Source: DASXHD01 sp038239005
GTDB lineage: Bacteria; Myxococcota_A; Polyangia; Polyangiales; Polyangiaceae
DNA length: 64,000 nucleotides
NCBI GenBank assembly: GCA_038239005.1
Contig: JBBSFE010000006.1
Coordinates: forward strand, 48,916-112,915
Direction: 5' to 3'
Part shown: positions 8,368 through 16,806 of the stretch, in pieces
Numbering within the stretch: the first letter of the stretch is position 1
How the letters are laid out: every line of letters begins with the position of its first letter
Made by a program: the position numbers and the translations under genes
The notes under the pieces: generated by a model
The model's input: the letters and a program-made list of their open reading frames with translations, nothing else
Told to the model about the DNA's origin: nothing
Database searches by the model: none

Positions 8368-9147
8368 GTGGCACTCGAGCGCGGTGTGCTTCTCACAATC
8401 GCTTACGACGGTGAGAAATTTTCTGGATGGGCCGCGCAAGCTGGCACGCGTACCGTCGAAGGCGTGCTCACGGAGGCCATCGCGAAGATGGATCCCGACG
8501 CAACCATTCCGCGCGGCGCGAGTCGCACCGATGCGGGTGTGCACGCCGAAGGCCAAGTTGCTGCGTTCGATGCGTCGCGCGTCATCGAAGCGCGCGGCTG
8601 GGTTCTCGGACTCGGCTCCGCCCTCGACGACGACGTTTCCGTGCGCGCCGCGCGGCAGGCCCCCGTCGGTTTCGAACCTCGAGCGATGTCGCGCGGCAAG
8701 CGCTACCGTTATCGTGTGCTGCTCGATCAAGTTCGTGATCCCCTCGCCGGCCGCGCGTGGCGCGTGGGGTACCCGCTCGACCTCGAGAAGATGGCGCGCG
8801 AGGCCGCACGCACGGAAGGCACACACGACTACCGCGCGTTTCGCTCCGCACGCGACGAACGGCAAAACACGGTGCGCACGCTTCGCCGCGTTGCGCTCGA
8901 GCGAGAAAGCGATCGCTTGCTCGGGATCGTCGTCGAGGGAAGTGCGTTCATGCACAACATGGTTCGCATCATCGCCGGCACCCTCGTCGACGTCGCACGC
9001 GGGCAGCTCGAGGAAGGCGCCGTGACGCGCGCCATTGCCAGCGGCTCGCGCGATGATCTCGGAACCACTGCGCCATCGCATGGTCTCGTACTCGAGAAGG
9101 TCGAGCTCGACGGGCTCGACCCGACGGAGGACCAATGGCCGCGGTAA
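8368..9147 (+). CDS. truA: tRNA pseudouridine(38-40) synthase TruA
   Basis: TruA isomerises uridines 38-40 in the anticodon arm of many tRNAs. The 259-residue protein shows LLTIAYDGEKFSGWAAQ near the N-terminus, the catalytic aspartate Asp55 in RGASRTDAGVHAEGQVAAF, and the conserved FMHNMVRIIAGTLVDVARG near the C-terminus. The GTG start at 8368 lies 3 bases after the preceding stop; GTG 8386 is an alternative. It overlaps the next gene by 13 bp. Confidence 0.95.
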   Translation: MALERGVLLTIAYDGEKFSGWAAQAGTRTVEGVLTEAIAKMDPDATIPRGASRTDAGVHAEGQVAAFDASRVIEARGWVLGLGSALDDDVSVRAARQAPVGFEPRAMSRGKRYRYRVLLDQVRDPLAGRAWRVGYPLDLEKMAREAARTEGTHDYRAFRSARDERQNTVRTLRRVALERESDRLLGIVVEGSAFMHNMVRIIAGTLVDVARGQLEEGAVTRAIASGSRDDLGTTAPSHGLVLEKVELDGLDPTEDQWPR

Positions 9148-10175
9148 GCGCGAGCTCGCGCGTGAACGTGCGCGCGCCGCGGCCCGGTGACGGCGCGGCG
9201 ATCTCGGCGCTGTGGCGTGAGCTCTGGGACGTGCACGAAGGTTGGGGCGGCTACCCCGGCGCAAAAGACGAGCTCACCTACGCTCGCGTGCAATCGCGCA
9301 TCGAGCACGAAGCACGCGCTCGCCAAGGCAGCGTCACGCTCGGGCGACATTTACATCTCGTCGCCACACTCGACGGGCAAATCATCGGGCAGGTCGAAGG
9401 CTGGAGCGATCGCTACGGCGTGGACATGTCGACCCCATCGACATGCGAAGTCCGCTCACTCGTGGTTTCGGTGAAGGCGCGTCGTTGCGGCGCCGGTGCC
9501 GCGCTTCTCGATGGGCTCGCGCGCTCGGCTGCAATGTGCGCAGGCGGCCCCGCAGTGCTTGCCGCGGAAGTGCTCGAGCCGAATCCAGCGCATACGTTCT
9601 ACGCGCGCTGCGGCTACGTGACAGTCGCCTACAATTTGCGGCGCACCACCGCGAACGCACAACCCGATTTGCGAACGCGCGTCGCGCATCCACGCGATGC
9701 GCTCGCGGTTGCCATTCTCGAAGCAACACTCGCCGAGCGCCGCAAGCGCGCCGGGGATGCGCGCTTCGATCCCCCGCGCGCAGTCGACGCAGCATGGCTC
9801 GGCGCGATCGCATCGCATTTGCAAAACGCGTCGCAGATGCCACTCGACATCGTCGCACTCGATGGCGCAGGTGGTGTTCGCGCGAGCGCGACGCTCGTCG
9901 TCATGACGCTCGACCCGCCGTTTTTGCCCGTTCGCCGCGCCGCCCTCACGCGCATGAGCGTCGACCCCGCCATGGACCCAACGCCGCTCGTCGCAAGCCT
10001 CGTCGATTACGCGTGCGCGATTGCCGCACGATGGGGCGCGCCCACGATCGAAATCACCGATCTCGGCCCCCCGGGCTCGTCTCTTTACGACGCAGCAACA
10101 AAAACAGGGGCTGCGGCATGGTCCCGCATCGTGACGCGCCTTGCAGACCGGCCGCTCCGGCAGCATCATCCATAG
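9135..10175 (+). CDS. GNAT-family acetyltransferase, possibly two-domain
   Basis: The 346-residue protein has an N-terminal GNAT fold. The acetyl-CoA-binding motif A region is CEVRSLVVSVKARRCGAGAA (about 103-122), followed by LEPNPAHTFYARCGYVTVAY, the usual last strand and helix. The second half (about 175-346) resembles a degenerate second GNAT domain (VRASATLVVMTLDPPF, then APTIEITDLGPPGSSLY), as in tandem GNAT proteins. The substrate is unknown. Its start overlaps the truA end by 13 bp, so the two are probably translated together. Confidence 0.8.
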   Translation: MAAVSASSRVNVRAPRPGDGAAISALWRELWDVHEGWGGYPGAKDELTYARVQSRIEHEARARQGSVTLGRHLHLVATLDGQIIGQVEGWSDRYGVDMSTPSTCEVRSLVVSVKARRCGAGAALLDGLARSAAMCAGGPAVLAAEVLEPNPAHTFYARCGYVTVAYNLRRTTANAQPDLRTRVAHPRDALAVAILEATLAERRKRAGDARFDPPRAVDAAWLGAIASHLQNASQMPLDIVALDGAGGVRASATLVVMTLDPPFLPVRRAALTRMSVDPAMDPTPLVASLVDYACAIAARWGAPTIEITDLGPPGSSLYDAATKTGAAAWSRIVTRLADRPLRQHHP

Positions 10176-10224
10176 GAATGTGCCGGGCGTTTGCGCTGTT
10201 TCGAGCACGGAGGCTCCTTTTCAG

Positions 10225-11595
10225 ATGAAGCTCACGGTAGTCACCGCGGTCGCGGTGTTGGTTCTTTCACCCACAATCGCCCTTGCGCAGTTGGCTCAAC
10301 CGCAAGGCACCACGGCGCAGCTCGAAGCGCGGAAGCTCTCCGATGCGTTCGTCAGCGTCGCCGAACGCGTCAGTCCGAGCGTCGTACAAATCGACGTCAC
10401 GATGCGGCGCGAGCCATCCGAGATGCAACGCATGTTCGGCAGCGAAGAGAGCGCGTCTCCCGTCGCTCGCGGAACTGGCTCGGGCGTCGTCTTCACGCCC
10501 GATGGCGCCATCCTCACGAACAACCACGTCGTCGATGGCGCGCTCTCCATGAACGTTCACCTTCGTGACGGGCGCTTCTTGCCCGCACGCCTCATCGGTC
10601 GCGATCCCGCGGCCGATCTCGCCGTCATCAAAGTCGACGCGCAAGGTCTCGTCGCGGCGCGCTTCGCAGATTCGGATGCAGCGCGCGTCGGCGAGATGGT
10701 CGTCGCGATCGGCTCGCCGTTCGGCCTCGGCTACAGCGTGACCACGGGCGTGCTCAGCGCGAAGGGTCGCGGCAGCCTGGGCGTGAACGCCATCGAAGAT
10801 TATCTGCAGACCGACGCAAGCATCAACCCGGGCAACTCGGGCGGGCCGCTCTGCAATCTCGATGGTCAGGTGCTCGGCATCAACACGATGATCGTCGGGC
10901 GTGGCAGCGGCATCGGGTTCGCGGTTCCGTCGAGCCTCGCGCGCCGCGTCGCTGATCAACTTTTGAAGACCGGCAAAGTCGAGCGCGCGTGGATCGGCGT
11001 CGGCGTACAAGATCTCTCGCCCGATCTCGCTTCGGCGATGCACGTCGATGCGCGCGCAGGTGCGCTCGTGAATTCCGTCGGCCCGGGAACGCCGGCCGAG
11101 CGCGCACACCTCAAGCCGGGCGATCTCATCGCGAGCGTCGGCGGTAAAACCGTGCACGACAGCCACGAGCTCATTCACGAAGTCCTCGCGCACGACGTCG
11201 GCAGCCAAGTCACTCTCGAGGTCGTCCGCGACGGGCACCACTACTCGACGCAAATCGCGCTCGCCGCGCGCCCCGAGCAGAACGTGCAGCAAACCGCGGC
11301 CGTTCAACAGCAACCGCAAGTGCCGCAAGGCGGCCTCGGGCTGACCGTCCGCGACATCACGCCCGAGCAAGCACACTCGGTCGGCCTCACCCCAAAACCG
11401 ATCGCAGTCGTCGCGACCGTCACGCCCGGGTCGAGCGCAGATCGCGCCGGCATCAAAGCGAACGACATCATCATCGAAGCCGACGGCGTCTCCGAGCCCT
11501 CCACCGCGCAAGTGCAACAAGTCGCACAAGACGGCGTCGTCGTCATGCGGCTCAAGCGCGAAGACGCCGTGTTTTATACGGCCGTGCGCAGGTAA
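10225..11595 (+). CDS. HtrA/DegP-type periplasmic serine protease with two PDZ domains
   Basis: The 456-residue exported protease/chaperone has a signal peptide ending near PTIALAQ (about 22). The trypsin-like domain has the full triad: His101 in LTNNHVVDG, Asp131 in DPAADLAVIKVD, and Ser205 in GNSGGPL. Two PDZ domains follow (about 257-350 and 375-456). A Gln-rich linker (QQTAAVQQQPQVPQGG) separates them. The domain count fits DegP/DegQ-like envelope quality control, but the orthologue is not resolved. ATG 10225 follows GGAGG; longer in-frame starts lie inside the preceding gene. Its 3' end runs into a dispersed repeat. Confidence 0.92.
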   Translation: MKLTVVTAVAVLVLSPTIALAQLAQPQGTTAQLEARKLSDAFVSVAERVSPSVVQIDVTMRREPSEMQRMFGSEESASPVARGTGSGVVFTPDGAILTNNHVVDGALSMNVHLRDGRFLPARLIGRDPAADLAVIKVDAQGLVAARFADSDAARVGEMVVAIGSPFGLGYSVTTGVLSAKGRGSLGVNAIEDYLQTDASINPGNSGGPLCNLDGQVLGINTMIVGRGSGIGFAVPSSLARRVADQLLKTGKVERAWIGVGVQDLSPDLASAMHVDARAGALVNSVGPGTPAERAHLKPGDLIASVGGKTVHDSHELIHEVLAHDVGSQVTLEVVRDGHHYSTQIALAARPEQNVQQTAAVQQQPQVPQGGLGLTVRDITPEQAHSVGLTPKPIAVVATVTPGSSADRAGIKANDIIIEADGVSEPSTAQVQQVAQDGVVVMRLKREDAVFYTAVRR

Positions 11596-11600
11596 CGCGG

Positions 11601-11677
11601 CCGAAGACAGCCGCCAAGGCGCCAAGGCGCCAGAAGAGGAGAGGTGGTTCTGCGTCAGCGTCACGCGTGGTAAGAAC
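11601..11677. repeat. Dispersed palindromic repeat, single arm plus small hairpin
   Basis: The sequence CGAAGACAGCCGCCAAGG, continuing into GCGCCAAGGCGCCAGAAGAGG, matches the arms at 1067-1188 and 63787-63830. GGCGCC-AA-GGCGCC is itself a dyad. After the arm comes an imperfect hairpin, GTTCT at about 11648 and AGAAC at about 11672, where the first copy has its GGTTCAAACC stem. It lies between the protease gene and the epimerase gene and could act as a terminator for the former. Confidence 0.8.
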
Positions 11678-11683
11678 GGGCGC

Positions 11684-12664
11684 GTGCGAGTACTCGTTAC
11701 TGGTGGGAGTGGGTTTTTGGGGAGTTGGGTTTGTGAGCTGCTGGCGAAGCAGAAGGGCACCCAGGTTCGCGCGCTCGTGCGGACCACGTCCAAGACCAAA
11801 CATTTGCGGACACTCGAGGGCGTCGAGCTCGCCGATGGGAGCGTCGAGGACGAGGACGCCGTAGCGGGCGCCGCGAAAGACGTGGACGCCATCGTGCATT
11901 GCGCGGGGCTCGTCAAAGCGCGCAACGAAGACGAGATGAACCTCGTCAACGTGCAAGGTACACGTAACCTCGTCAGCGCCGCGAAGAAGCACGGCGTGAA
12001 GCGCTTCGTTCACGTGTCGAGCCTCGAAGCGAGCGGGCCCTCACCTGACGGGCGCCCCGTTCCGATCGATCAGACATCGCCGTGCACGTCGTATGGGCGG
12101 TCGAAGCTCGCCGCCGAAAAGGTCGTGCTCGCCGCGAAGGACGAGCTCCACGTCGTCGTGCTCAGGCCCGGCGCCATTTACGGCCCGCGTGATCAGGAAA
12201 TTCTCGAAGCCTTCAAGAGCGTGAGCCGCGGGCTCATGCCGACGATCGCCGGCGGGCGGGCTCTTGGCTCGTTCGTGTGGGGCCCCGATTGCGCCGCCGC
12301 ATGCATTCGCGCGCTCGACGCTGATGTGCCGAGCGGGAGCATTTACTTCGTCGACGACGGCGGACCGGCCGTATCGCAGCGCGAGTTCCTCGAGATGGTC
12401 GAGAACGCACTCGGCAAACGCGCGCTCGTTCGCGTGAGCTTGCCAAAAGGTTTGCTCAAGACCGTCGCGTTCGGCGTCGAAGCGTTCGGCAAAGCATCCG
12501 GAAAAGCCGTGATGCTCACGCGCGAAAAAGCCGACATGCTCCTTCGCGATTTCGTGTGCGACTCCTCGGCGACGCAGCGCGATCTCGGCTGGAAGCCCGA
12601 GGTTCCGCTTCGCGAAGGCGTGCGCCGCGCCGTCGAATGGTACCGCGAAAACGGCTGGCTCTGA
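11684..12664 (+). CDS. NAD-dependent epimerase/dehydratase family protein (extended SDR)
   Basis: The 326-residue extended short-chain dehydrogenase/reductase has an NAD(P)-binding GGSGFLG (7-13), a catalytic YGRSK (Tyr-x3-Lys) near residue 137, the usual VHCAGLVKA strand, and VHVSSLEASG carrying the catalytic Ser. The C-terminal half is variable and ends in WKPEVPLREGVRRAVEWY, typical of nucleotide-sugar or hydroxysteroid/dihydroflavonol-reductase-like members. The substrate cannot be told from sequence. GTG 11684 gives the standard N-terminus VRVLVTGGSGFLG. Confidence 0.9.
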   Translation: MRVLVTGGSGFLGSWVCELLAKQKGTQVRALVRTTSKTKHLRTLEGVELADGSVEDEDAVAGAAKDVDAIVHCAGLVKARNEDEMNLVNVQGTRNLVSAAKKHGVKRFVHVSSLEASGPSPDGRPVPIDQTSPCTSYGRSKLAAEKVVLAAKDELHVVVLRPGAIYGPRDQEILEAFKSVSRGLMPTIAGGRALGSFVWGPDCAAACIRALDADVPSGSIYFVDDGGPAVSQREFLEMVENALGKRALVRVSLPKGLLKTVAFGVEAFGKASGKAVMLTREKADMLLRDFVCDSSATQRDLGWKPEVPLREGVRRAVEWYRENGWL

Positions 12665-12667
12665 CCG

Positions 12668-14098
12668 CTACTCGTGACTGTCGGTGAGCTGCGCGAGCGT
12701 CGTTGGGTCGACGATAATCATCGCGTAGTAATCAATCGTCGGGCTCACGCTGATGACGTCGCACGCGCCGTTCCATTGATAGAGCATCGTGGGGGTCGCG
12801 ATTTTCGCGCCTGTCTGTGCGTAGACGGTTTGATCGACGCAACCGAGCGTCATCCCATAGGACACCGCGGGCGGAGGCGACGTGGGTGGGCACCCGGTTT
12901 GCGATCCCCATTGGAGAACGGGCATGGTGCACTTGTCGTCCGCGAAGGCGGCGGTCACGGAAGTGGCCGAAGGCACGCATCGCAAGACGCCGTCGGACGC
13001 GGTGCGCGGCTTGCATTTCTTGTCGAGCGTGGTGTCGAAGAACTGCTCGACGAACAAACGATCTTGCGATGCTGACGTTTGCCAACTCTGAGCGATGCGC
13101 CCTTGTCCGACATGGGTCGTGGCAATGGCCGGTAACGTGGTGACGTCGATGGGTGCGTTGATCGGATACCAATTCGCGGGACCGGACGCGAGCACGTTGC
13201 ACGCTGTCGGACTGCCGCTATAGAGCGTGCCGCTCGTTTGCAGTCCGAGCTGCGCGATGCTCGTAAGCGCCGTTCCTTGGCACTTGACGTTCTCGTAAAC
13301 GAACGCGCTGCTCGCGACGTCGTCGCTTGCGGGATTGCAGCCACCGTTGAACGGGTTGATGGCAACCTTCGCGCTGCATCCTGGGTCGCTGTATTCGAAC
13401 TCGAAAAACGCAACGTGTTGCGGCACGCATCGATCGCCATTCGGTGTGTAGACCGTGCTCGGCATCGTCGCGCACGTTCCCTTGTGCGACAGATCGTATG
13501 GCAGCCTTGGCTGGCGCGAACCATCGTCACCGACGGTGAATTGCATCGAGACGTCCGGGCCGCGCGGATCGCGCTCGAGCGTTCCTTTCACGAACGCGGT
13601 GATGTCGGCCTTGGCGCCGATCGTGAAATAGGTCTCGCCATTCGTGGTGAGGGGCACGCAGCCTGGATTCGAATACACCGTCGTGAGCGCGCCGAGATTC
13701 GTGCCGACGAGATACACATCGGCGGCGCACTCGGTCGTGTAGTCGACGATGTACTTCGCGGGACTCGCGAGGCACGTCGCTCGAGCGGCAAGCGGCTGCG
13801 TGCACGACGCATCCGCATACGAATTCGCGACGTATACATCGCCGGGAAGGCAGCGCGTGGTGCCGTCCGAGGCGCCGACATACGTGCACTCTGCATCGAA
13901 CTGCTTGTCGTACCAGCCGTGCCACTGCGTCGCGCCATCCGCGCTCGCGAAAAGCTCCGCGCGCAAACGCGTGCCGCTCGCGTAGTCAGGGCCGGTGTAC
14001 GGTCCGGCGTCACCGCCGCCACCGTCTACGCCGCCGTCATTCGTCGTGGCCGAAGGGGAACACGCGCAAAGCGCGGCAAGGAGTGCGAAGGACCGCAT
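12668..14098 (-). CDS. Cys-rich lipoprotein with an internal duplication
   Basis: The 476-residue lipoprotein has signal peptide MRSFALLAALCAC, lipobox, and a Gly/Asp linker. Two copies of one module are visible. The first is near residues 41-110 (RAELFASADGATQWHGWYD, then DGTTRCLPG and YADASCTQPL). The second is near 335-400 (RLFVEQFFDTTLDKKC, then DGVLRCVPS and FADDKCTMPVL). The paired cysteines suggest disulfide-stabilised repeats. No enzymatic motif is seen and the function is unknown; such proteins are frequent in Polyangia. Its stop lies 3 bases from that of the converging epimerase gene. Confidence 0.8.
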   Translation of the reverse strand: MRSFALLAALCACSPSATTNDGGVDGGGGDAGPYTGPDYASGTRLRAELFASADGATQWHGWYDKQFDAECTYVGASDGTTRCLPGDVYVANSYADASCTQPLAARATCLASPAKYIVDYTTECAADVYLVGTNLGALTTVYSNPGCVPLTTNGETYFTIGAKADITAFVKGTLERDPRGPDVSMQFTVGDDGSRQPRLPYDLSHKGTCATMPSTVYTPNGDRCVPQHVAFFEFEYSDPGCSAKVAINPFNGGCNPASDDVASSAFVYENVKCQGTALTSIAQLGLQTSGTLYSGSPTACNVLASGPANWYPINAPIDVTTLPAIATTHVGQGRIAQSWQTSASQDRLFVEQFFDTTLDKKCKPRTASDGVLRCVPSATSVTAAFADDKCTMPVLQWGSQTGCPPTSPPPAVSYGMTLGCVDQTVYAQTGAKIATPTMLYQWNGACDVISVSPTIDYYAMIIVDPTTLAQLTDSHE

Positions 14099-14143
14099 CT
14101 CGAGAGCTTACCGCGACCGTGTAGAACGCCGTCGTGGATGCAA

Positions 14144-14650
14144 TCAAACCCCCAAAAGAACGGCTCCGCCGGCAACGATGGCCACGCCGACCCATTGGCG
14201 TCGCGTCGCGCGCTCGCCCATCAGCGCGGAAAGGACAATCGTGAACGCAATCGATGTATTGCGCAGCGAGAGCGCCACGCCAGCGCCAGTGCGACGCGGG
14301 CCTACCAAGAAAATGAGGAACGAAGCCGCCGAGAGGACGCCACCGATTCCAAGCAACACGGGTTGCTGAGCGAGCGCGCGAAATGCACGCGTTCGACGGC
14401 CGCGCGGCAAGCTCGCGTGCGCGACGACGACACCAATCGCGATGCTCTCCGAGTAGCGGCGCATCACGAAGTGCGCGACCGAGCGACACGACATATCCAC
14501 CTTCGGCGAGCCCTACAGCGACAGCCCACACGAGCGCTCCGCGCGGCGGCGTGATTCCGCGATCGACGAGCAGCGCCCACGGACGAGCGCATTCCAGCTC
14601 GCGTGGAGCAGCGCAGACAGAATCAGAAGCGCACTACCGGGCACGGTCAC
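14144..14650 (-). pseudogene. Decayed EamA/DMT-family transporter
   Basis: Three pieces of a drug/metabolite-type transporter lie in different minus-strand frames. The first is LLILSALLHASWNALVR near 14590-14650. The second is WAVAVGLAEGGYVVSLGRAL (about 14460-14531). The third is the C-terminal half down to 14144, with SAASFLIFLVGPRRTGAGVA and GERATRRQWVGVAIVAGGAV. The total of about 170 codons is well short of the usual 280-300, so frameshifts and an internal deletion have both occurred. The original substrate is unknown. Confidence 0.75.
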
Positions 14651-14717
14651 TTCATGGACGACTTCAGGTAGTCCTGCCCGTGAAAAGTCGTCTCACGAGG
14701 TCGCGGTTGACGGAGCC

Positions 14718-15707
14718 GTGACGCCGCGGCCATATGCCGTAGTGCGTGTGTGCTTCGTGCTCCTGTTGTGTGCCGCCTGTGGCGCCAGATCGCAGCTCGA
14801 CGGCGCTCCAGCGATCGATGCCGGTTCGACAGCTGACGTTTTCATCGCACCGCCCTGTCAGGCGCTCGAATACTATCGTGGCATCACCGCCAATGCCTTC
14901 GCCGTGACGAGCGACTGGGTTTACTTCGAAGCGGGCGGCAACATCGTGCGCGAGCCCAAAGATGGTGGCGAGCAAACCGTTTTTTGGCAGAACATCTACG
15001 CCGAGTCGTTCGTCGCCGACGATGCATACCTCTATCTCGTCGACAGCCAAGGCCAGCTCACGCGTGCGCCCACCGACGGAAGCGAGCCTGAAGCGCTCGG
15101 ATGTGCAGTCGTTCAAGGCTGCCCGCCTTCGGTCGATACGGATGTGGCGGTCCGTGCCCAGAGTGCGAGCTATCTCGTCATCGGTCAGGGCGGTCGTATG
15201 TTCGTGATGAACAAGACCGGTGGCCCCGTGCAACCGCTCTACTACTTGGGTGACGGCCCAACGACGCCGCCCGCATACGTCGAAGCGGACGACACACGTG
15301 CGGTTTGGTCGACAACCGAGCACATCTTTGCCGTGCCATTCGGAACGACCAAGGTCGCAACGCTCTACACCGGCTCGATCGGCGGCATCTTTCTCTCGGG
15401 CGGCACCCTCTATTGGACCGCAGAGCAAAAAAAAGTGTGGCACCTCATGCACGCGTCGACGTCCGGTCCGGTCGATCTAGGTGCAACCCAAGTCGGTGCA
15501 CCACTCGGTGCCAACGATTCCGCCGCGTACGGCGAAGCGTTGAGCTCGGACGGCGGCGGCATCGCACGCTCGTCGCTTGCGGGCGGCGTCACGACCACGC
15601 TTACCAAGATCGACGTGCCCGTGAAGCTCATCGTGAAAGGCGCGTGCGTCTACTACACGACTGGCGCATACGCGCAGCCGCTCATCTTGCGACGCGTGCC
15701 CGGTTAG
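14718..15707 (+). CDS. Beta-propeller-like lipoprotein (CGARSQLD type)
   Basis: The 329-residue lipoprotein has signal peptide VTPRPYAVVRVCFVLLLCAAC with lipobox LCAAC, then GARSQLDG, a start seen on many Polyangia lipoproteins and also on the gene at 23364-24071. The body has repeated Trp/Tyr-rich blades (VTSDWVYFEAGGNIVREPKD, DAYLYLVDSQGQLTRAPTD, SGGTLYWTAEQKKVWHL, KGACVYYTTGAYAQPLILRR), as in DUF5050-like propellers. No enzyme motif is seen; binding or structural roles are possible. The start is GTG 14718. Confidence 0.8.
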   Translation: MTPRPYAVVRVCFVLLLCAACGARSQLDGAPAIDAGSTADVFIAPPCQALEYYRGITANAFAVTSDWVYFEAGGNIVREPKDGGEQTVFWQNIYAESFVADDAYLYLVDSQGQLTRAPTDGSEPEALGCAVVQGCPPSVDTDVAVRAQSASYLVIGQGGRMFVMNKTGGPVQPLYYLGDGPTTPPAYVEADDTRAVWSTTEHIFAVPFGTTKVATLYTGSIGGIFLSGGTLYWTAEQKKVWHLMHASTSGPVDLGATQVGAPLGANDSAAYGEALSSDGGGIARSSLAGGVTTTLTKIDVPVKLIVKGACVYYTTGAYAQPLILRRVPG

Positions 15708-15713
15708 CGCGCG

Positions 15714-16790
15714 TCACTTCATGAACGACTGCCCGTAGTCCTTCGGCAGAACCTGGAATTTGCTCACGGGGATTTCCTGGAGCACCGCGTAGGACGCGCG
15801 GCCTTCGAACGCGGCGGCGTAGGGGTCGCCCGTCGTTCCGTGCTCGAGGTTGTACGAGCGTGGGTCCTCCGCTTGAAGATCGACGGCGCCCGAGGTGTCG
15901 GTGAGGATCAACCCGTAGTCCTGCATGGCTTTCGCTATCGTGCGCTCGGCCGAGATCGGCAGCGTTGATACGTCGAACGCGGGATCGAGGCGCATGCGCT
16001 GGCCTTCCATGAGCACGTCGGGGTTCGCCGTGTTGCCGTCGGTGCGGTTCGCGGGCCAGCTGAACACGGTTGCTTGTGTGCGAACGATGGCGATGTTGAG
16101 CGCGTGCGTGATGGTGCCCGTCATGAGCTCGTCGACGCGAAGGAGAAACCCGAGCAGCGGAAGGCCGCACGCGGTCGCGCCGATGTTCGGGGTGAAGATG
16201 CCCGGGTTCTCGGACACCTTCGTGATGCAACCGCCCCAGCACGCGGACCACTTGCCAGCGTTCGACTTCGCGATCCAGAACTCCCACTCTTCATCGAGGC
16301 TCGGCGAGTAGATCGTGATTTCGCTGTCGGTCCCGAGCGAGGGAAACATCGTCGGTAGCGTCGGCACGCCTTTCAAGCACGCGCCGAATTTCGGGTCGAG
16401 CGAGCCTTGCCCGTCGCAGTCGTTGAAGCTCCAATCGGTCGTGGGCGCGCCCGAAGCGACCGTGAAGATCGGCGACGAGTAGGTGTCGGTGTTGATGCCA
16501 AACGTTTTGTAGTTGTTGGCGATGTCGCTCACGATGTTGGCAACGATCGCGCTCGAGTTCGAGGCAATCGGCGTCGACGCTGGAAGCTTCGTGCGCCAAG
16601 GCCCGGTCGCGGTAAACGGCACATCACTGGACGGCCCCGCGTCCGCGCTCTGCGCGTCACCCGTTGCGGCGTCGCTCGACGAGCTCGCATCCGATGGCGC
16701 GGATGCGTCGCCGTTCGCGCCGGCATCGACGCCCGCGGGAGATGTGCCGCACCCAATCGCCAATAGAATGCTCCACGCTGCCCGCATCAT
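15714..16790 (-). CDS. Secreted lipoprotein, family of unknown function
   Basis: The 358-residue lipoprotein has lipobox LLAIGC, a long Ser/Asp/Ala linker (residues 18-56), and a globular domain with motifs EEWEFWIAKSNAGKWSACWG, SENPGIFTPNIGATACGLPL and ITHALNIAIVRT. I recognise these as shared with secreted proteins of unknown function in actinobacteria and myxobacteria, where the WEFW and ATACGLPLL blocks recur. No catalytic site is identified. Its 3' end lies 6 bases from that of the converging propeller gene. Confidence 0.78.
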   Translation of the reverse strand: MMRAAWSILLAIGCGTSPAGVDAGANGDASAPSDASSSSDAATGDAQSADAGPSSDVPFTATGPWRTKLPASTPIASNSSAIVANIVSDIANNYKTFGINTDTYSSPIFTVASGAPTTDWSFNDCDGQGSLDPKFGACLKGVPTLPTMFPSLGTDSEITIYSPSLDEEWEFWIAKSNAGKWSACWGGCITKVSENPGIFTPNIGATACGLPLLGFLLRVDELMTGTITHALNIAIVRTQATVFSWPANRTDGNTANPDVLMEGQRMRLDPAFDVSTLPISAERTIAKAMQDYGLILTDTSGAVDLQAEDPRSYNLEHGTTGDPYAAAFEGRASYAVLQEIPVSKFQVLPKDYGQSFMK

Positions 16791-16806
16791 TCATTCTTAT
16801 CGCGCT

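Noticed and set aside
10267..11949. A 560-codon minus-strand frame across the HtrA-type protease and epimerase genes
   Set aside because: It spans two clear plus-strand genes and the dispersed repeat; antisense shadow.
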